NCBI GenBank assembly: GCA_041486185.1
Contig: JBGPKX010000089.1
Location: 1 to 17,228 of the forward strand
Length of the DNA stretch: 17,228 nucleotides
Source: QHXW01 sp041486185
Lineage (GTDB): Bacteria > Acidobacteriota > Terriglobia > Bryobacterales > Bryobacteraceae
Direction: 5' to 3'
The notes beneath the pieces were generated by a model that did no database searches, was not told the origin of the DNA, and worked only from the letters and a program-made list of their open reading frames with translations. Below are positions 6,292 to 13,586 of this stretch, piece by piece (position 1 is the stretch's first letter; every line of letters starts with the position of its first letter). Made by a program: the position numbers and the translations under genes.

Positions 6292-8388
6292 ATGACCTCC
6301 ACGGCTCGCAGAGTTTTCATCGCTCTTAGTTTCGCGTCCGTGCTTCTGGCGCAGGCGCCCGACAACAACGGCGCGTCCGCGGCGAAGAAATCTGACGCTC
6401 CGGCGGTTCGCAAGGCGGCGCCAATAACGGAGCTTTCCTATTCACCCAGCCTGGATGTGACCGCCATGGACCGCTCCGTCAACCCGTGTGTGGATTTCTA
6501 CCACTATGCATGTGGCGGATGGATCAAGAAGAACCCGATCCCGCCCGACCAGGCGCAGTGGGACGTCTACAGCAAGCTGGAATATGAGAACGAGATGTTT
6601 CTCTGGGGCATCCTCGAGGAAGCCGCCAAGCCGGCGGAGAACCGGAGCGCGGCCCGGCAAAAGATCGGCGATTATTTCCAGGCCTGCATGGACGAGGGCG
6701 GGGTAGAGCAGGGCGATGCTTCTCGGCTCGCGCCGGAACTGGACGCCATCGCGCGTTTGAGCTCGATTCACGATCTCGCGGAACTGGTGGCGCTCGAACA
6801 ACTGAACCGGACGGGAGCTCTGTTCGGGTTCGGATCGAACCAGGACTTCGAGGATTCGACGCGTGTGATCGCGTTTGCCACGGCCGGCGGGCTGGGTCTG
6901 CCGGATCGCGATTATTACGTGAAAGACGATATGAAGATGCGGGAGATCCGGGAAAAATATTTGGCGCACGTGGGCCGCACATTGGCGCTCGTGGGCGACG
7001 ACGGGAAGACGGCGGCGGCGGAGGCGCAGACCGTGATGAATATCGAGACGGCGCTGGCGAAAGCGTCGCTCACGCGCGTGGAGCAGCGCGATCCTTACAA
7101 GCTGTTCCACAAAATGACCCTGGCGCAACTGAAGGCGCTGACGCCCTCATTCGACTGGGACCGGTTTCTGGCCACAAGCGGCGCAGCGGGCATTACGACG
7201 TTCAACGTCACCGAGCCCGAGTTTTATAAGGAGGTCGAGCGGCAGTTGGCGTCGCAGAGTCTCGCGAACTGGAAGACCTATCTGCGCTGGCACCTGGCGC
7301 ATTCCAAGGCGCCGTACCTCTCTTCCCGATTCGTAAACGAGAATTTTGCATTCTATGGCAAGACGCTGCGCGGCATCGACGAGCTCCAGCCACGCTGGAA
7401 ACGCTGCGTGCAGTATGTGGACCGGGACCTGGGGGAGGCGTTGGGGCAGGTGTTCGTCGAGAAGACCTTCGGTCCGGCGGTGAAGTCCAAGGCCGTCGAA
7501 ATGACGAAGCACGTCGAGAAGGCCATGGAAAACGAGATCCGAAACCTGCCGTGGATGGGCGATGAGACCAAGCAGCAGGCGCTATTGAAGCTGCATACCA
7601 TGGTGAACAAGATCGGTTACCCGGAGAAGTGGCGCGATTACAGCTCGGTGCGGATCGCGCGCGGCGATTTTCTGGGGAACGTGAACCGCGCGGCCACGTT
7701 CGAGGCGCACCGGGTGCTGGCAAAGATCGGCAAGCCGGTGGACCGTGGCGAATGGCAAATGACTCCGCCCACGGTGAACGCTTACTACGACGAGCAGATG
7801 AACGACATCAACTTCCCGGCGGGAGTGCTGCAGCCGCCGCTATTCGATTTCAAGATGGATGATGCGCCAAATTACGGCAACACTGGCGCCACCATCGGGC
7901 ATGAGCTGACGCATGGGTTCGACGATGAAGGCCGGCAGTTCGACGCCAAGGGAAACCTGAAGGACTGGTGGACGAAAAAGGACGCCGAGGAGTTTCAGAA
8001 GCGCGCCGATTGCGTTTCCGATCAGTACGCGCACTACACCATCATCGACGACATCAAAATCAATTCGAAGCTAACGCTGGGCGAGGACGTAGCCGACCTG
8101 GGCGGCACGGTGCTGGGGTACATTGCCTGGAAAAATGCCACCCGCGGCGAGCCGTTGCAGGCGGCCGAAGGGTTCACGCCCGACCAGCGGTTCTTCATCG
8201 GCATGGCGCAGTGGGCCTGCGGCAGCGAGCGCGACGAAAACAAGCGCGTGAACGCCGTGACCAACCCGCATTCGCCGGACGAGTACCGCATCAATGGCGT
8301 GGTGGTGAATATGCCGGAATTCGGACAGGCGTTTGGGTGCAAGATAGGGCAGCCGATGGTGAAAGACAAAGTCTGCAGAGTCTGGTAG
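6292..8388 (+). CDS. Secreted M13-family zinc metallopeptidase (PepO/neprilysin-like)
   Basis: A 698-residue exported endopeptidase of family M13. A signal peptide (MTSTARRVFIALSFASVLLAQA) precedes a low-complexity linker. The N-terminal M13 domain begins at NPCVDFYHYACGGW (64-77). The catalytic domain has NAYY at 496, FPAGVLQPP, the zinc site IGHELTHGFDDEG with H537, E538 and H541, the third ligand E598 in GEDVADLGG, and the usual C-terminal CRVW. Length and motif order are complete. Start choice: ATG 6292 gives a clean signal peptide, but an in-frame GTG at 6271 has a better-placed GAGAGG (6261-6266), so seven more residues are possible. It lies 43 bp after folK; whether it belongs to that operon is unclear. 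Acidobacteria often carry many M13 peptidases. Confidence 0.95.
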   Translation: MTSTARRVFIALSFASVLLAQAPDNNGASAAKKSDAPAVRKAAPITELSYSPSLDVTAMDRSVNPCVDFYHYACGGWIKKNPIPPDQAQWDVYSKLEYENEMFLWGILEEAAKPAENRSAARQKIGDYFQACMDEGGVEQGDASRLAPELDAIARLSSIHDLAELVALEQLNRTGALFGFGSNQDFEDSTRVIAFATAGGLGLPDRDYYVKDDMKMREIREKYLAHVGRTLALVGDDGKTAAAEAQTVMNIETALAKASLTRVEQRDPYKLFHKMTLAQLKALTPSFDWDRFLATSGAAGITTFNVTEPEFYKEVERQLASQSLANWKTYLRWHLAHSKAPYLSSRFVNENFAFYGKTLRGIDELQPRWKRCVQYVDRDLGEALGQVFVEKTFGPAVKSKAVEMTKHVEKAMENEIRNLPWMGDETKQQALLKLHTMVNKIGYPEKWRDYSSVRIARGDFLGNVNRAATFEAHRVLAKIGKPVDRGEWQMTPPTVNAYYDEQMNDINFPAGVLQPPLFDFKMDDAPNYGNTGATIGHELTHGFDDEGRQFDAKGNLKDWWTKKDAEEFQKRADCVSDQYAHYTIIDDIKINSKLTLGEDVADLGGTVLGYIAWKNATRGEPLQAAEGFTPDQRFFIGMAQWACGSERDENKRVNAVTNPHSPDEYRINGVVVNMPEFGQAFGCKIGQPMVKDKVCRVW

Positions 8389-8392
8389 ACGA

Positions 8393-8417
8393 GCGGGCAA
8401 CCCTGAGCGAAGCCCGC
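8393..8417 (+). terminator. Hairpin after the M13 peptidase gene
   Basis: GCGGGC at 8393-8398 pairs with GCCCGC at 8412-8417 across a 13-base loop, starting 4 bases after the stop codon. No T-run follows, so the terminator role is uncertain. Confidence 0.35.
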
Positions 8418-8504
8418 GCCTATCGGAGGGCAACACAGCAATACAGGCGCTGATGAAAGCCGAGCTGGGGTGCGGATCGCACCTTGGACGGCGCCGCTGG
8501 ATTC

Positions 8505-8518
8505 GGAAACAGGTTTCC
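8505..8518. promoter_or_regulatory. Inverted repeat upstream of a methyltransferase gene
   Basis: GGAAAC, two bases, then GTTTCC form a perfect 6+6 dyad ending 16 bases before the likely GTG start at 8535. It could be an operator, or coding sequence if translation starts at the TTG at 8484. Confidence 0.25.
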
Positions 8519-8534
8519 AGCTAACATCGACGCA

Positions 8535-9293
8535 GTGGGAATCGATTCAAATCACGCACGCTTTCTTCTGTCCGCCCGGAAGCGGGATGTCTGTTTCCGG
8601 AGAACCCTGATGGTGGGCAGGCAATTCTGCGCTCTGGGCGCCGGCGAGCTACAGTCTATGCTTGCGGAGTTCGGATTGGAACCCGACACCGAGGTTCTGA
8701 AGGCCAGCCACAATTATGCGGAACCCTTTCTGAAGTTCCTCGGCGCGGAAGACATCGCGTCGCTGGACGCGAGCCCATATGAAGGGGCATCGATTCTGCA
8801 CGATATGAACCTGCCGATCCCGGCCGACCTGAAGGGCCGTTTCGATGTCGTGATCGAAGGCGGCAGCTTGGAGCATGTATTCAATTTTCCAGTTGCGATT
8901 CAAAACTGCATGGAGATGCTGGTTCCAGGGGGCCATTATCTTGGCATCGGTCCAGCCAACAACTTTTGCGGGCACGGGTTCTACCAGTTCAGTCCGGATC
9001 TGTTCTTCCGCATTTTTTCGAGTGAGAACGGATTTAACGTCGAGAGAGTGATCCTTTGCGAGGTTCAGGCCGGTTCGGAGTGGTTTGAGGCGCTCGACCC
9101 GCTTGCAGCACGGCAGTACGTGGAGTCCATGGGTGGCGCAAAGCCAACGTATGTGATGGTTCAGGCAAGGAAGTTGACGGACCGGCCCATTTTCGCGAAA
9201 TATCCGGAGCAAAGCGTTTACACTTTTCTTTGGAATGGAGAGTGTCCCGGCAAAGACCGCAGCAAATTGACCATTCCGAGTTCCAGGGCATAA
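8535..9293 (+). CDS. Class I SAM-dependent methyltransferase-like protein
   Basis: About 252 residues with a Rossmann methyltransferase pattern. An early LMVGRQ strand-loop stands where motif I would be; FDVVIEGGSLEHVFN near residues 103-117 is the motif II/III region; and the MLVPGGHYLGIGPANN stretch is motif post-III, typical of Methyltransf_11-like enzymes. The segment GHGFYQFSPDLFFRIFS follows. A classical glycine-rich SAM loop is not obvious, so catalytic competence is not certain. Start is uncertain: the frame opens at TTG 8484, GTG 8535 (VGIDSNHARFLL, which looks like a natural beginning) and ATG 8610, none with a good ribosome binding site. The substrate is unknown; a second, unrelated methyltransferase follows. 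Confidence 0.65.
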   Translation: MGIDSNHARFLLSARKRDVCFRRTLMVGRQFCALGAGELQSMLAEFGLEPDTEVLKASHNYAEPFLKFLGAEDIASLDASPYEGASILHDMNLPIPADLKGRFDVVIEGGSLEHVFNFPVAIQNCMEMLVPGGHYLGIGPANNFCGHGFYQFSPDLFFRIFSSENGFNVERVILCEVQAGSEWFEALDPLAARQYVESMGGAKPTYVMVQARKLTDRPIFAKYPEQSVYTFLWNGECPGKDRSKLTIPSSRA

Positions 9294-9295
9294 CG

Positions 9296-9313
9296 TTGCC
9301 GCGTGTCAGGCAA
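9296..9313 (+). terminator. Small hairpin with short T-run after the first methyltransferase
   Basis: TTGCC (9296-9300) pairs with GGCAA (9309-9313) across an 8-base loop and is followed by AGTTTTC. It starts two bases after the TAA stop. A short stem, so a weak terminator at most. Confidence 0.35.
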
Positions 9314-9317
9314 AGTT

Positions 9318-9344
9318 TTCGACAACCAATGTCGGGTGTATACT
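9318..9344 (+). promoter_or_regulatory. Putative promoter of the second methyltransferase
   Basis: TTCGAC at 9318-9323 and TATACT at 9339-9344 with a 15-base spacer. Transcription would begin near 9351, directly at an in-frame CTG (9352), or about 130 bases before the first in-frame ATG. Confidence 0.35.
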
Positions 9345-9412
9345 CGCGATACTGAAGAACAAGATAACTGCGGTATTCAAGTCGATTGATCGGTTTCGGG
9401 GCTATCACGGCT

Positions 9413-9480
9413 CGAGTGGCCCGCCGGCGCCGAGTGAGCCCACGCCGGCGCCGAGTGACCCCACGGCAGCGAGTGACCCA
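9413..9480 (+). repeat. CGAGTGACCCA repeat array, in-frame spacing
   Basis: Four copies of a CGAGTGACCC-type core begin at 9413, 9431, 9452 and 9470; the last is an exact CGAGTGACCCA. Distances between copies are 18, 21 and 18 bases, all multiples of three, and the second and third are joined by an identical GCCGGCGC spacer. Read in the frame of the following gene it gives repeated Ser-Asp/Glu-Pro units. The same 11-mer is found twice at 726-749. Confidence 0.7.
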
Positions 9481-9483
9481 CTC

Positions 9484-10254
9484 ATGACCTCCTTGCCGTA
9501 CATCGCACGCGGCGTCGCATACCGCCGGAATTGGGGGGCCGCCGGCGAAGGGGCCGCGCCCGCTCCCTTCGAGGATGAGAAACCAGCCGGTTCATGCAAT
9601 CCACTGAAGTCGTATTTCGATGCGCACACGGAGGGACGAGGCGTCTGGAAATGGAACCACTATTTCGAGATCTACAATCGTCACTTCAGCAAGTTCGTGG
9701 GGCGCGAAGTGCATGTGCTCGAAATCGGGGTGTACAGCGGGGGAAGCCTCGAGATGTGGAGAGAGTACTTCGGGTCAAAGTGCCACGTCCACGGCGTGGA
9801 CATTGAGGAAGCTTGCAAGGGGTATGAAAACGATTGGACGACGATTTCCGTGGGTGACCAGGCGGATCGCGGATTCTGGAAGCTCTTCAAGGAAAAGAAT
9901 CCCTGCATTGACGTTCTCATCGATGACGGTGGTCACGAAGCTGAACAGCAAATCGTTACGCTAGAGGAAATGCTTCCTCATCTCCGGCCGGGAGGCGTCT
10001 ATCTCTGCGAGGATGTGCACGGAGAGCAACACCGGTTTCACTCGTATATTCAGGGCATGGCCACCGGCCTCAATTCCAATATCCCCAACATGAACCATCC
10101 GGAAACGAGGATGGCCTGCATCCCCACGCAATTTCAGAGTGCCATCCATTCGATACATCTGTACCCTTACGTGACGGTGATTGAGAAGAACGATCGTCCT
10201 CTCCTGGAATTGGCCGCTCCAAAGCATGGAACTGAGTGGCAACCGTTCCTATAA
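9484..10254 (+). CDS. Class I SAM-dependent O-methyltransferase (macrocin/mycinamicin MT-like)
   Basis: 256 residues from the ATG. SAM-binding motif I is VLEIGVYSGGSLEMW at 78-92, followed by the acidic HGVDIEE at 103-109. A VLIDDGGHE segment at 144-152 gives D147, D148 and H151, the kind of Mg-binding DDGxH site seen in the MycE/MycF macrolide sugar O-methyltransferases. LRPGGVYLCEDVHGEQH follows. The likely role is methylation of a sugar hydroxyl on a glycan or secondary metabolite; no glycosyltransferase or polyketide gene is in the window. The frame is open well upstream with no stop back to before 9331, through the CGAGTGACCCA array, and a promoter-like TATACT is placed for a start near CTG 9352. 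The true N-terminus may therefore be about 44 residues longer. Confidence 0.8.
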   Translation: MTSLPYIARGVAYRRNWGAAGEGAAPAPFEDEKPAGSCNPLKSYFDAHTEGRGVWKWNHYFEIYNRHFSKFVGREVHVLEIGVYSGGSLEMWREYFGSKCHVHGVDIEEACKGYENDWTTISVGDQADRGFWKLFKEKNPCIDVLIDDGGHEAEQQIVTLEEMLPHLRPGGVYLCEDVHGEQHRFHSYIQGMATGLNSNIPNMNHPETRMACIPTQFQSAIHSIHLYPYVTVIEKNDRPLLELAAPKHGTEWQPFL

Positions 10255-10308
10255 GCGCGCAAGTTACCTTCATTCGGACGCAGGATGGCTTTCGGACTAA
10301 CATGCGCG

Positions 10309-10314
10309 TATAAT
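10309..10314 (+). promoter_or_regulatory. Consensus -10 box (TATAAT)
   Basis: A perfect TATAAT lies 20 bases before the ATG at 10335. A start near 10321 leaves a short leader carrying GGGGA at 10327-10331 as ribosome binding site. No good -35 at 16-18 bp was seen. Confidence 0.5.
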
Positions 10315-10334
10315 CGAGCCACGTTCGGGGAATC

Positions 10335-11501
10335 ATGCACCAAATGTTGCTACCAGTCACTCGGGCGATGACCGGTGTCTTAGCGCTCTTCCTGTTCGCA
10401 TCGTTTGCCGGGGCCGCGGATCCAGATCGGGATTTCTCGGGCGCGTGGTATTGGGATGAACAAAAGAGCGACTTGGGCGGGCTTCCATCGCCGCCCGGAG
10501 CGATGCTCACCGTAACCCAGGAAGGCGCCGCCATCCGTTGCGCCGACTCGGATAAAGATGGAAAATCGTTGACCGTCCGGAGTTATCACACGGACGGCAC
10601 GGTGAGTAAGTATCAAGTCGGAACTGCCCGCATGAGCAGTCAGACTAAGTGGGAGGGAGCGGCTTTCCTGATTAGCACGATTGTAAGTGGGACTCAGAAT
10701 TACGTGGTGATGGATCGCTGGAAATTGTCGCGAGATCACACTGTGCTGACCATCAGGCGTCAGATCCAGCGGGGCGCCGGCGAACCCGGCACGGAAGCCG
10801 TTCTGGTTTACCGGAACCAGCATGCGAGCGCGACCGGCTCAGATAAGCCTTCCGGTCAATCCCCGACGCCCAACGCCGGGGCCAATCCGCCGGCCGGCGC
10901 GGTGCAGCAGGCTTCCGCCGAGATCGTGGTCCCGGCTGGAACCAAAATTCCGCTCACACTGATTAACAGCCTCAGCACCAAGCATTCGGCGGAGGGAGAC
11001 CGGGCCTATCTGCAAACCTCGTTCCCGATCGTTATCGACGGCCGTATTGTCATCCCGCGCGGCAGCTATGTGACGGGTACCGTGACCGAAGCGAAACGCC
11101 CGGGGAAGGTGAAGGGCAAAGGCGAAATTTTTCTCCGTTTCGATTCGCTGACTCTGGCGAACGGCACTACACGCGATTTTCGCTCCCGATTGGGTGGCAC
11201 CGACGCGGACGCGGGCCAGTTCGATCGCGCGGAAGGCAAGATCAAAGGCGAAGGCAACAAGGGCGGCGATGCCAAGACAGTGGGCGCGACGACCGCCGGT
11301 GGAGCTTCCGTCGGCGCCATCGCAGGAAGCGCGGCGGGCCATGCAGGCATGGGCGCGGGCGTTGGAGCGGCGGCTGGCGCCGCGGCCGGACTAGCGGCGG
11401 TAATGCTATCCCGCGGGCCCGATCTGGTTTTGCCCAAGGGCACGTCGTTCGAGATGGTACTCGACCGAGACGTCCGATTCAAGCCGAGCGAGCTTCCGTA
11501 A
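10335..11501 (+). CDS. Exported protein with VirB10/TrbI-like C-terminal domain
   Basis: 388 residues. A signal peptide (TGVLALFLFASFAGA) ends near residue 27. Residues 33-162 (FSGAWYWDEQKSDLGG onward) form a beta-rich domain like the lipocalin-like secreted domains common in acidobacteria. A Pro/Ala/Ser linker follows to about 195. Residues 196-290 (VPAGTKIPLTLINSLSTKH, GRIVIPRGSYVTGTVTEAK, FLRFDSLTLANG) match the outer-membrane barrel domain of VirB10/TrbI in order. Residues 317-358 are almost all Gly/Ala, a glycine-zipper-like hydrophobic segment, and the ending VLPKGTSFEMVLDRDV matches the closing strand of the VirB10 domain. Unlike a conjugation VirB10 it lacks an inner-membrane anchor and a long proline-rich stalk, and no type IV secretion genes are near. 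Probably an envelope protein; role unknown. The start is supported by GGGGA and TATAAT upstream. Confidence 0.75.
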   Translation: MHQMLLPVTRAMTGVLALFLFASFAGAADPDRDFSGAWYWDEQKSDLGGLPSPPGAMLTVTQEGAAIRCADSDKDGKSLTVRSYHTDGTVSKYQVGTARMSSQTKWEGAAFLISTIVSGTQNYVVMDRWKLSRDHTVLTIRRQIQRGAGEPGTEAVLVYRNQHASATGSDKPSGQSPTPNAGANPPAGAVQQASAEIVVPAGTKIPLTLINSLSTKHSAEGDRAYLQTSFPIVIDGRIVIPRGSYVTGTVTEAKRPGKVKGKGEIFLRFDSLTLANGTTRDFRSRLGGTDADAGQFDRAEGKIKGEGNKGGDAKTVGATTAGGASVGAIAGSAAGHAGMGAGVGAAAGAAAGLAAVMLSRGPDLVLPKGTSFEMVLDRDVRFKPSELP

Positions 11502-11519
11502 ACCCGCGCTTCGGCGGGT
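11502..11519. terminator. Bidirectional hairpin between convergent genes
   Basis: ACCCGC (11502-11507) and GCGGGT (11514-11519) enclose the loop GCTTCG. It fills the 25-base gap between the stops of the VirB10-like gene and the PQQ-propeller gene. On the minus strand it is followed by TTTACGG; on the plus strand no T-run is present. Confidence 0.5.
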
Positions 11520-11526
11520 CACGATT

Positions 11527-13080
11527 TCACGGCACATTCTTTCCGAGCCGGAAGCAGGCCATCTCGGTCGAGTTGCGCACCAGCAGCAGACCGTTGTCGA
11601 TCGCCGGGATGTTCCAGGTGCGGCCTTCGATCGCCGAAAATCGCGCTAGTTCCTGGTGGCTCTCGGGGGTTGCGCGCACCAGCACGACGTCGCCCTGCTC
11701 GGTCACGACCACCAGGTGGCCCGAGGCCAGCAGCAGTTGCCCGAAACCGTAGCGGCCGCCCTTCCATTTCAACTCGCCGGTCTTGGCGCCCACACAAGCG
11801 AGAATGGATTCATCGAGGCCATAGATGTAACCCTGGTACATCACCGATGAGTTGAACTTGTTCTTCATGTGGTTGTTTTGCCAGACGGGATGCGCGGCAT
11901 AGGCGTCGCCGGTTTTCGCGATTTCGAGGAGCGCCGCGCCCGCGCCTTGGGCTGACGAAAGCAGCACGCGCGCATCGTCGACGACCACGGGTTGCGAACA
12001 GTTCATGTCCATTTGCGCGGGGAAAGGAAATTCCCAGAGCAGCTTGCCGTCCTCGACCGCGATTCCCACGGCGCGCTCTCCGCTGATCCAAACGATTTGC
12101 CGGCGCCCGGCGAGAGTGGCCAGGATGGGCGACGTGTAGCCGGCGCGGTCGCTGAGCGATTGCCAGACAGGCTCGCCGGTCAGCCGGTTGTAAGCCACAA
12201 TGCTCTTGCCGCCGGCGCCGCCTGGGGTGACGATCACTTTTTCGTCGGCAATCAGCGGCGAACCGGCCATGGCCCAGTGCGTGTTTTTCGCTGCGTTGTC
12301 GATGAGAATGTTCTTCGACCATTTGGGCTTGCCGGTTGCCGCCGAGAGGCAGTAGAAATCGCCATTCGCGCCGAGCGAATAGACCAGGCCGTCGTGGTAC
12401 ACGGGTGTGGCGCGGGGCCCGGGCCCACCGAGCACTTCGTCGAACAGAGCCGGGTAGGTGAAGGCCCACAACTCGCGGCCGGTGGCGACGTCGTACGCCG
12501 TGACGGCCTCGCGATCACGGCGCTGCTCGATGGTGTACGCTCGGTCCTCGCCCACGGTGAACGATGCGTAGCCGGCGCCGATGGGCTGCTTCCACAGGCG
12601 CGGCAATCCCGACGCGGGCCACGCGGTCTCGATCTCCGTCTGCGCGTAGATGCCCGCGCGGTTGGGACCGCGGAAGTCGGTCCAGTAAGCGACGGGCAGG
12701 ATTTTCGCGGGCGCCTTGGGCGCAGAAGCAGCAGGTGTGCTTTCCGCTGGCGTAACACTCTTCACCGGCGCGGCACTCGCCACGGGCTCAGCCGTGACCG
12801 GCGGGGGAGCTTCCGCGTGCTGCCGGGCACGAGTGGCCTCCACAAAAGCATCATGCCGGGCGCGGCTCGCGAAGGAGACGCCATAAGGCTTCACGTTGCC
12901 GTCCCACAGGATGTGCATGCCGTAGACATAAAAAAGCTCGACAATGGCGACGATGCAGATTCCCAGCGTGCCGGCGAGCCGCCGCAGCACGCCCAGGTCG
13001 CGGCGCATCCACAGCAGCGCCAGGCCGAGGGGAGGGAAGAGGAAAATGCTGAGCCAGAGAGCGAGCCGGCTGCGAAGCAT
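11527..13080 (-). CDS. Membrane-anchored PQQ-type beta-propeller protein (BamB-like)
   Basis: 517 residues. Two hydrophobic segments at about 5-24 and 36-56 anchor it in the inner membrane. A Pro/Ala/Ser linker runs to about 126. The rest is an eight-bladed PQQ-like propeller, shown by repeats of the type AYDVATGRELWAF, CLSAATGKPKWSKN, AYNRLTGEPVWQ, AVEDGKLLWEFPF and CVGAKTGELKWKG. The propeller opens with YWTDFRGPNRAGIY, a common beginning for PQQ-binding-like proteins in Acidobacteria and Planctomycetes. Catalytic residues of true quinoprotein dehydrogenases were not recognised, so it is more likely a scaffold or sensor domain than an enzyme. The ATG at 13080 has no good ribosome binding site; GATACA lies 8 bases upstream. 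The thiamine-binding gene lies 62 bp upstream on the same strand. Confidence 0.85.
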   Translation of the reverse strand: MLRSRLALWLSIFLFPPLGLALLWMRRDLGVLRRLAGTLGICIVAIVELFYVYGMHILWDGNVKPYGVSFASRARHDAFVEATRARQHAEAPPPVTAEPVASAAPVKSVTPAESTPAASAPKAPAKILPVAYWTDFRGPNRAGIYAQTEIETAWPASGLPRLWKQPIGAGYASFTVGEDRAYTIEQRRDREAVTAYDVATGRELWAFTYPALFDEVLGGPGPRATPVYHDGLVYSLGANGDFYCLSAATGKPKWSKNILIDNAAKNTHWAMAGSPLIADEKVIVTPGGAGGKSIVAYNRLTGEPVWQSLSDRAGYTSPILATLAGRRQIVWISGERAVGIAVEDGKLLWEFPFPAQMDMNCSQPVVVDDARVLLSSAQGAGAALLEIAKTGDAYAAHPVWQNNHMKNKFNSSVMYQGYIYGLDESILACVGAKTGELKWKGGRYGFGQLLLASGHLVVVTEQGDVVLVRATPESHQELARFSAIEGRTWNIPAIDNGLLLVRNSTEMACFRLGKNVP

Positions 13081-13088
13081 AGCGTCAC

Positions 13089-13094
13089 TGTATC
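13089..13094 (-). promoter_or_regulatory. Putative -10 box (GATACA) of the PQQ-propeller gene
   Basis: On the minus strand GATACA ends 8 bases before the ATG at 13080 and lies between a GTCAC/GTGAC pair of half-sites (13102-13106 and 13084-13088). No Shine-Dalgarno sequence is seen. Weak by itself; it fits the pattern at other genes in this window. Confidence 0.25.
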
Positions 13095-13116
13095 ACCGGG
13101 CGTGACCCCATAGAAG

Positions 13117-13136
13117 GCGTTCACTATTGGGAACGC
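13117..13136 (-). terminator. Hairpin after the thiamine-binding protein gene
   Basis: GCGTTC and GAACGC form a perfect six-pair stem with an eight-base loop, starting 6 bases after the stop of the thiamine-binding gene on the minus strand. It is followed by CCTTCTATGG rather than a clear T-run. It may separate this gene from the PQQ-propeller gene downstream. Confidence 0.45.
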
Positions 13137-13142
13137 GATATC

Positions 13143-13451
13143 TCATGGAGAAGTTCGCAGCTTTTCTTCTACGCTGCGTACTTTGTCGTCCATGGTCTGC
13201 TCGCGGTCGATGCGGGTCCCCACGCGGATATTGGTCGAAATGCGAGGCACACCCATGGCGTGAATCGCCTCGTGGCATCGCTTGATCGCGCCGAAGACGT
13301 CGTCCCATTCGCCTTCGATGTTCGTGCCATATGCGTGAAGCCTGGTTTTGAGGCCGGCTTCGGACAGGATGCGCTCGCACACCGCGACCTCGCGTGAAAC
13401 AGAGACGCCGATTCCCATAGGAACCACGCATAAATCAGCGATGACTTTCAT
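13143..13451 (-). CDS. MTH1187/YqgV-family thiamine-binding protein (DUF77)
   Basis: A 102-residue small alpha/beta protein of the MTH1187/YqgV family (DUF77), members of which bind thiamine or its precursors. Family features are the N-terminal strand IADLCVVPMG, the LHAYGTNIEGEWDDVF segment at 38-53, KRCHEAIHAMGVPR at 57-70, and the strand ISTNIRVGTRID at 71-82. Length is normal. The start is well supported: GGAGGG on the minus strand (13457-13462) lies 5 bases before the ATG. It is divergent from the arsenosugar pair (135 bp apart) and upstream of the PQQ-propeller gene, with a hairpin between. No thiamine-pathway genes or riboswitch are visible nearby. Confidence 0.88.
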   Translation of the reverse strand: MKVIADLCVVPMGIGVSVSREVAVCERILSEAGLKTRLHAYGTNIEGEWDDVFGAIKRCHEAIHAMGVPRISTNIRVGTRIDREQTMDDKVRSVEEKLRTSP

Positions 13452-13586
13452 TCGTGCCCTCCGGAGTCAGTTGTGTGACGGCCGCGGCCGCGTTGTCGGA
13501 CACCTCTCGCAGGCCGTTGCGATTCTATACCCTACAGCCCCAAGCGGTGTGCGATCGTGGGAAACTCGAAAGAAACGAGGTAATAA

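Noticed and set aside
6442..7128. Minus-strand open frame (228 codons) opposite the M13 peptidase
   Set aside because: The plus strand is an unambiguous complete M13 peptidase.
11992..13113. Plus-strand open frame (373 codons) opposite the PQQ-propeller gene
   Set aside because: Antisense to a clear propeller protein with repeated blades; composition is that of a shadow frame.
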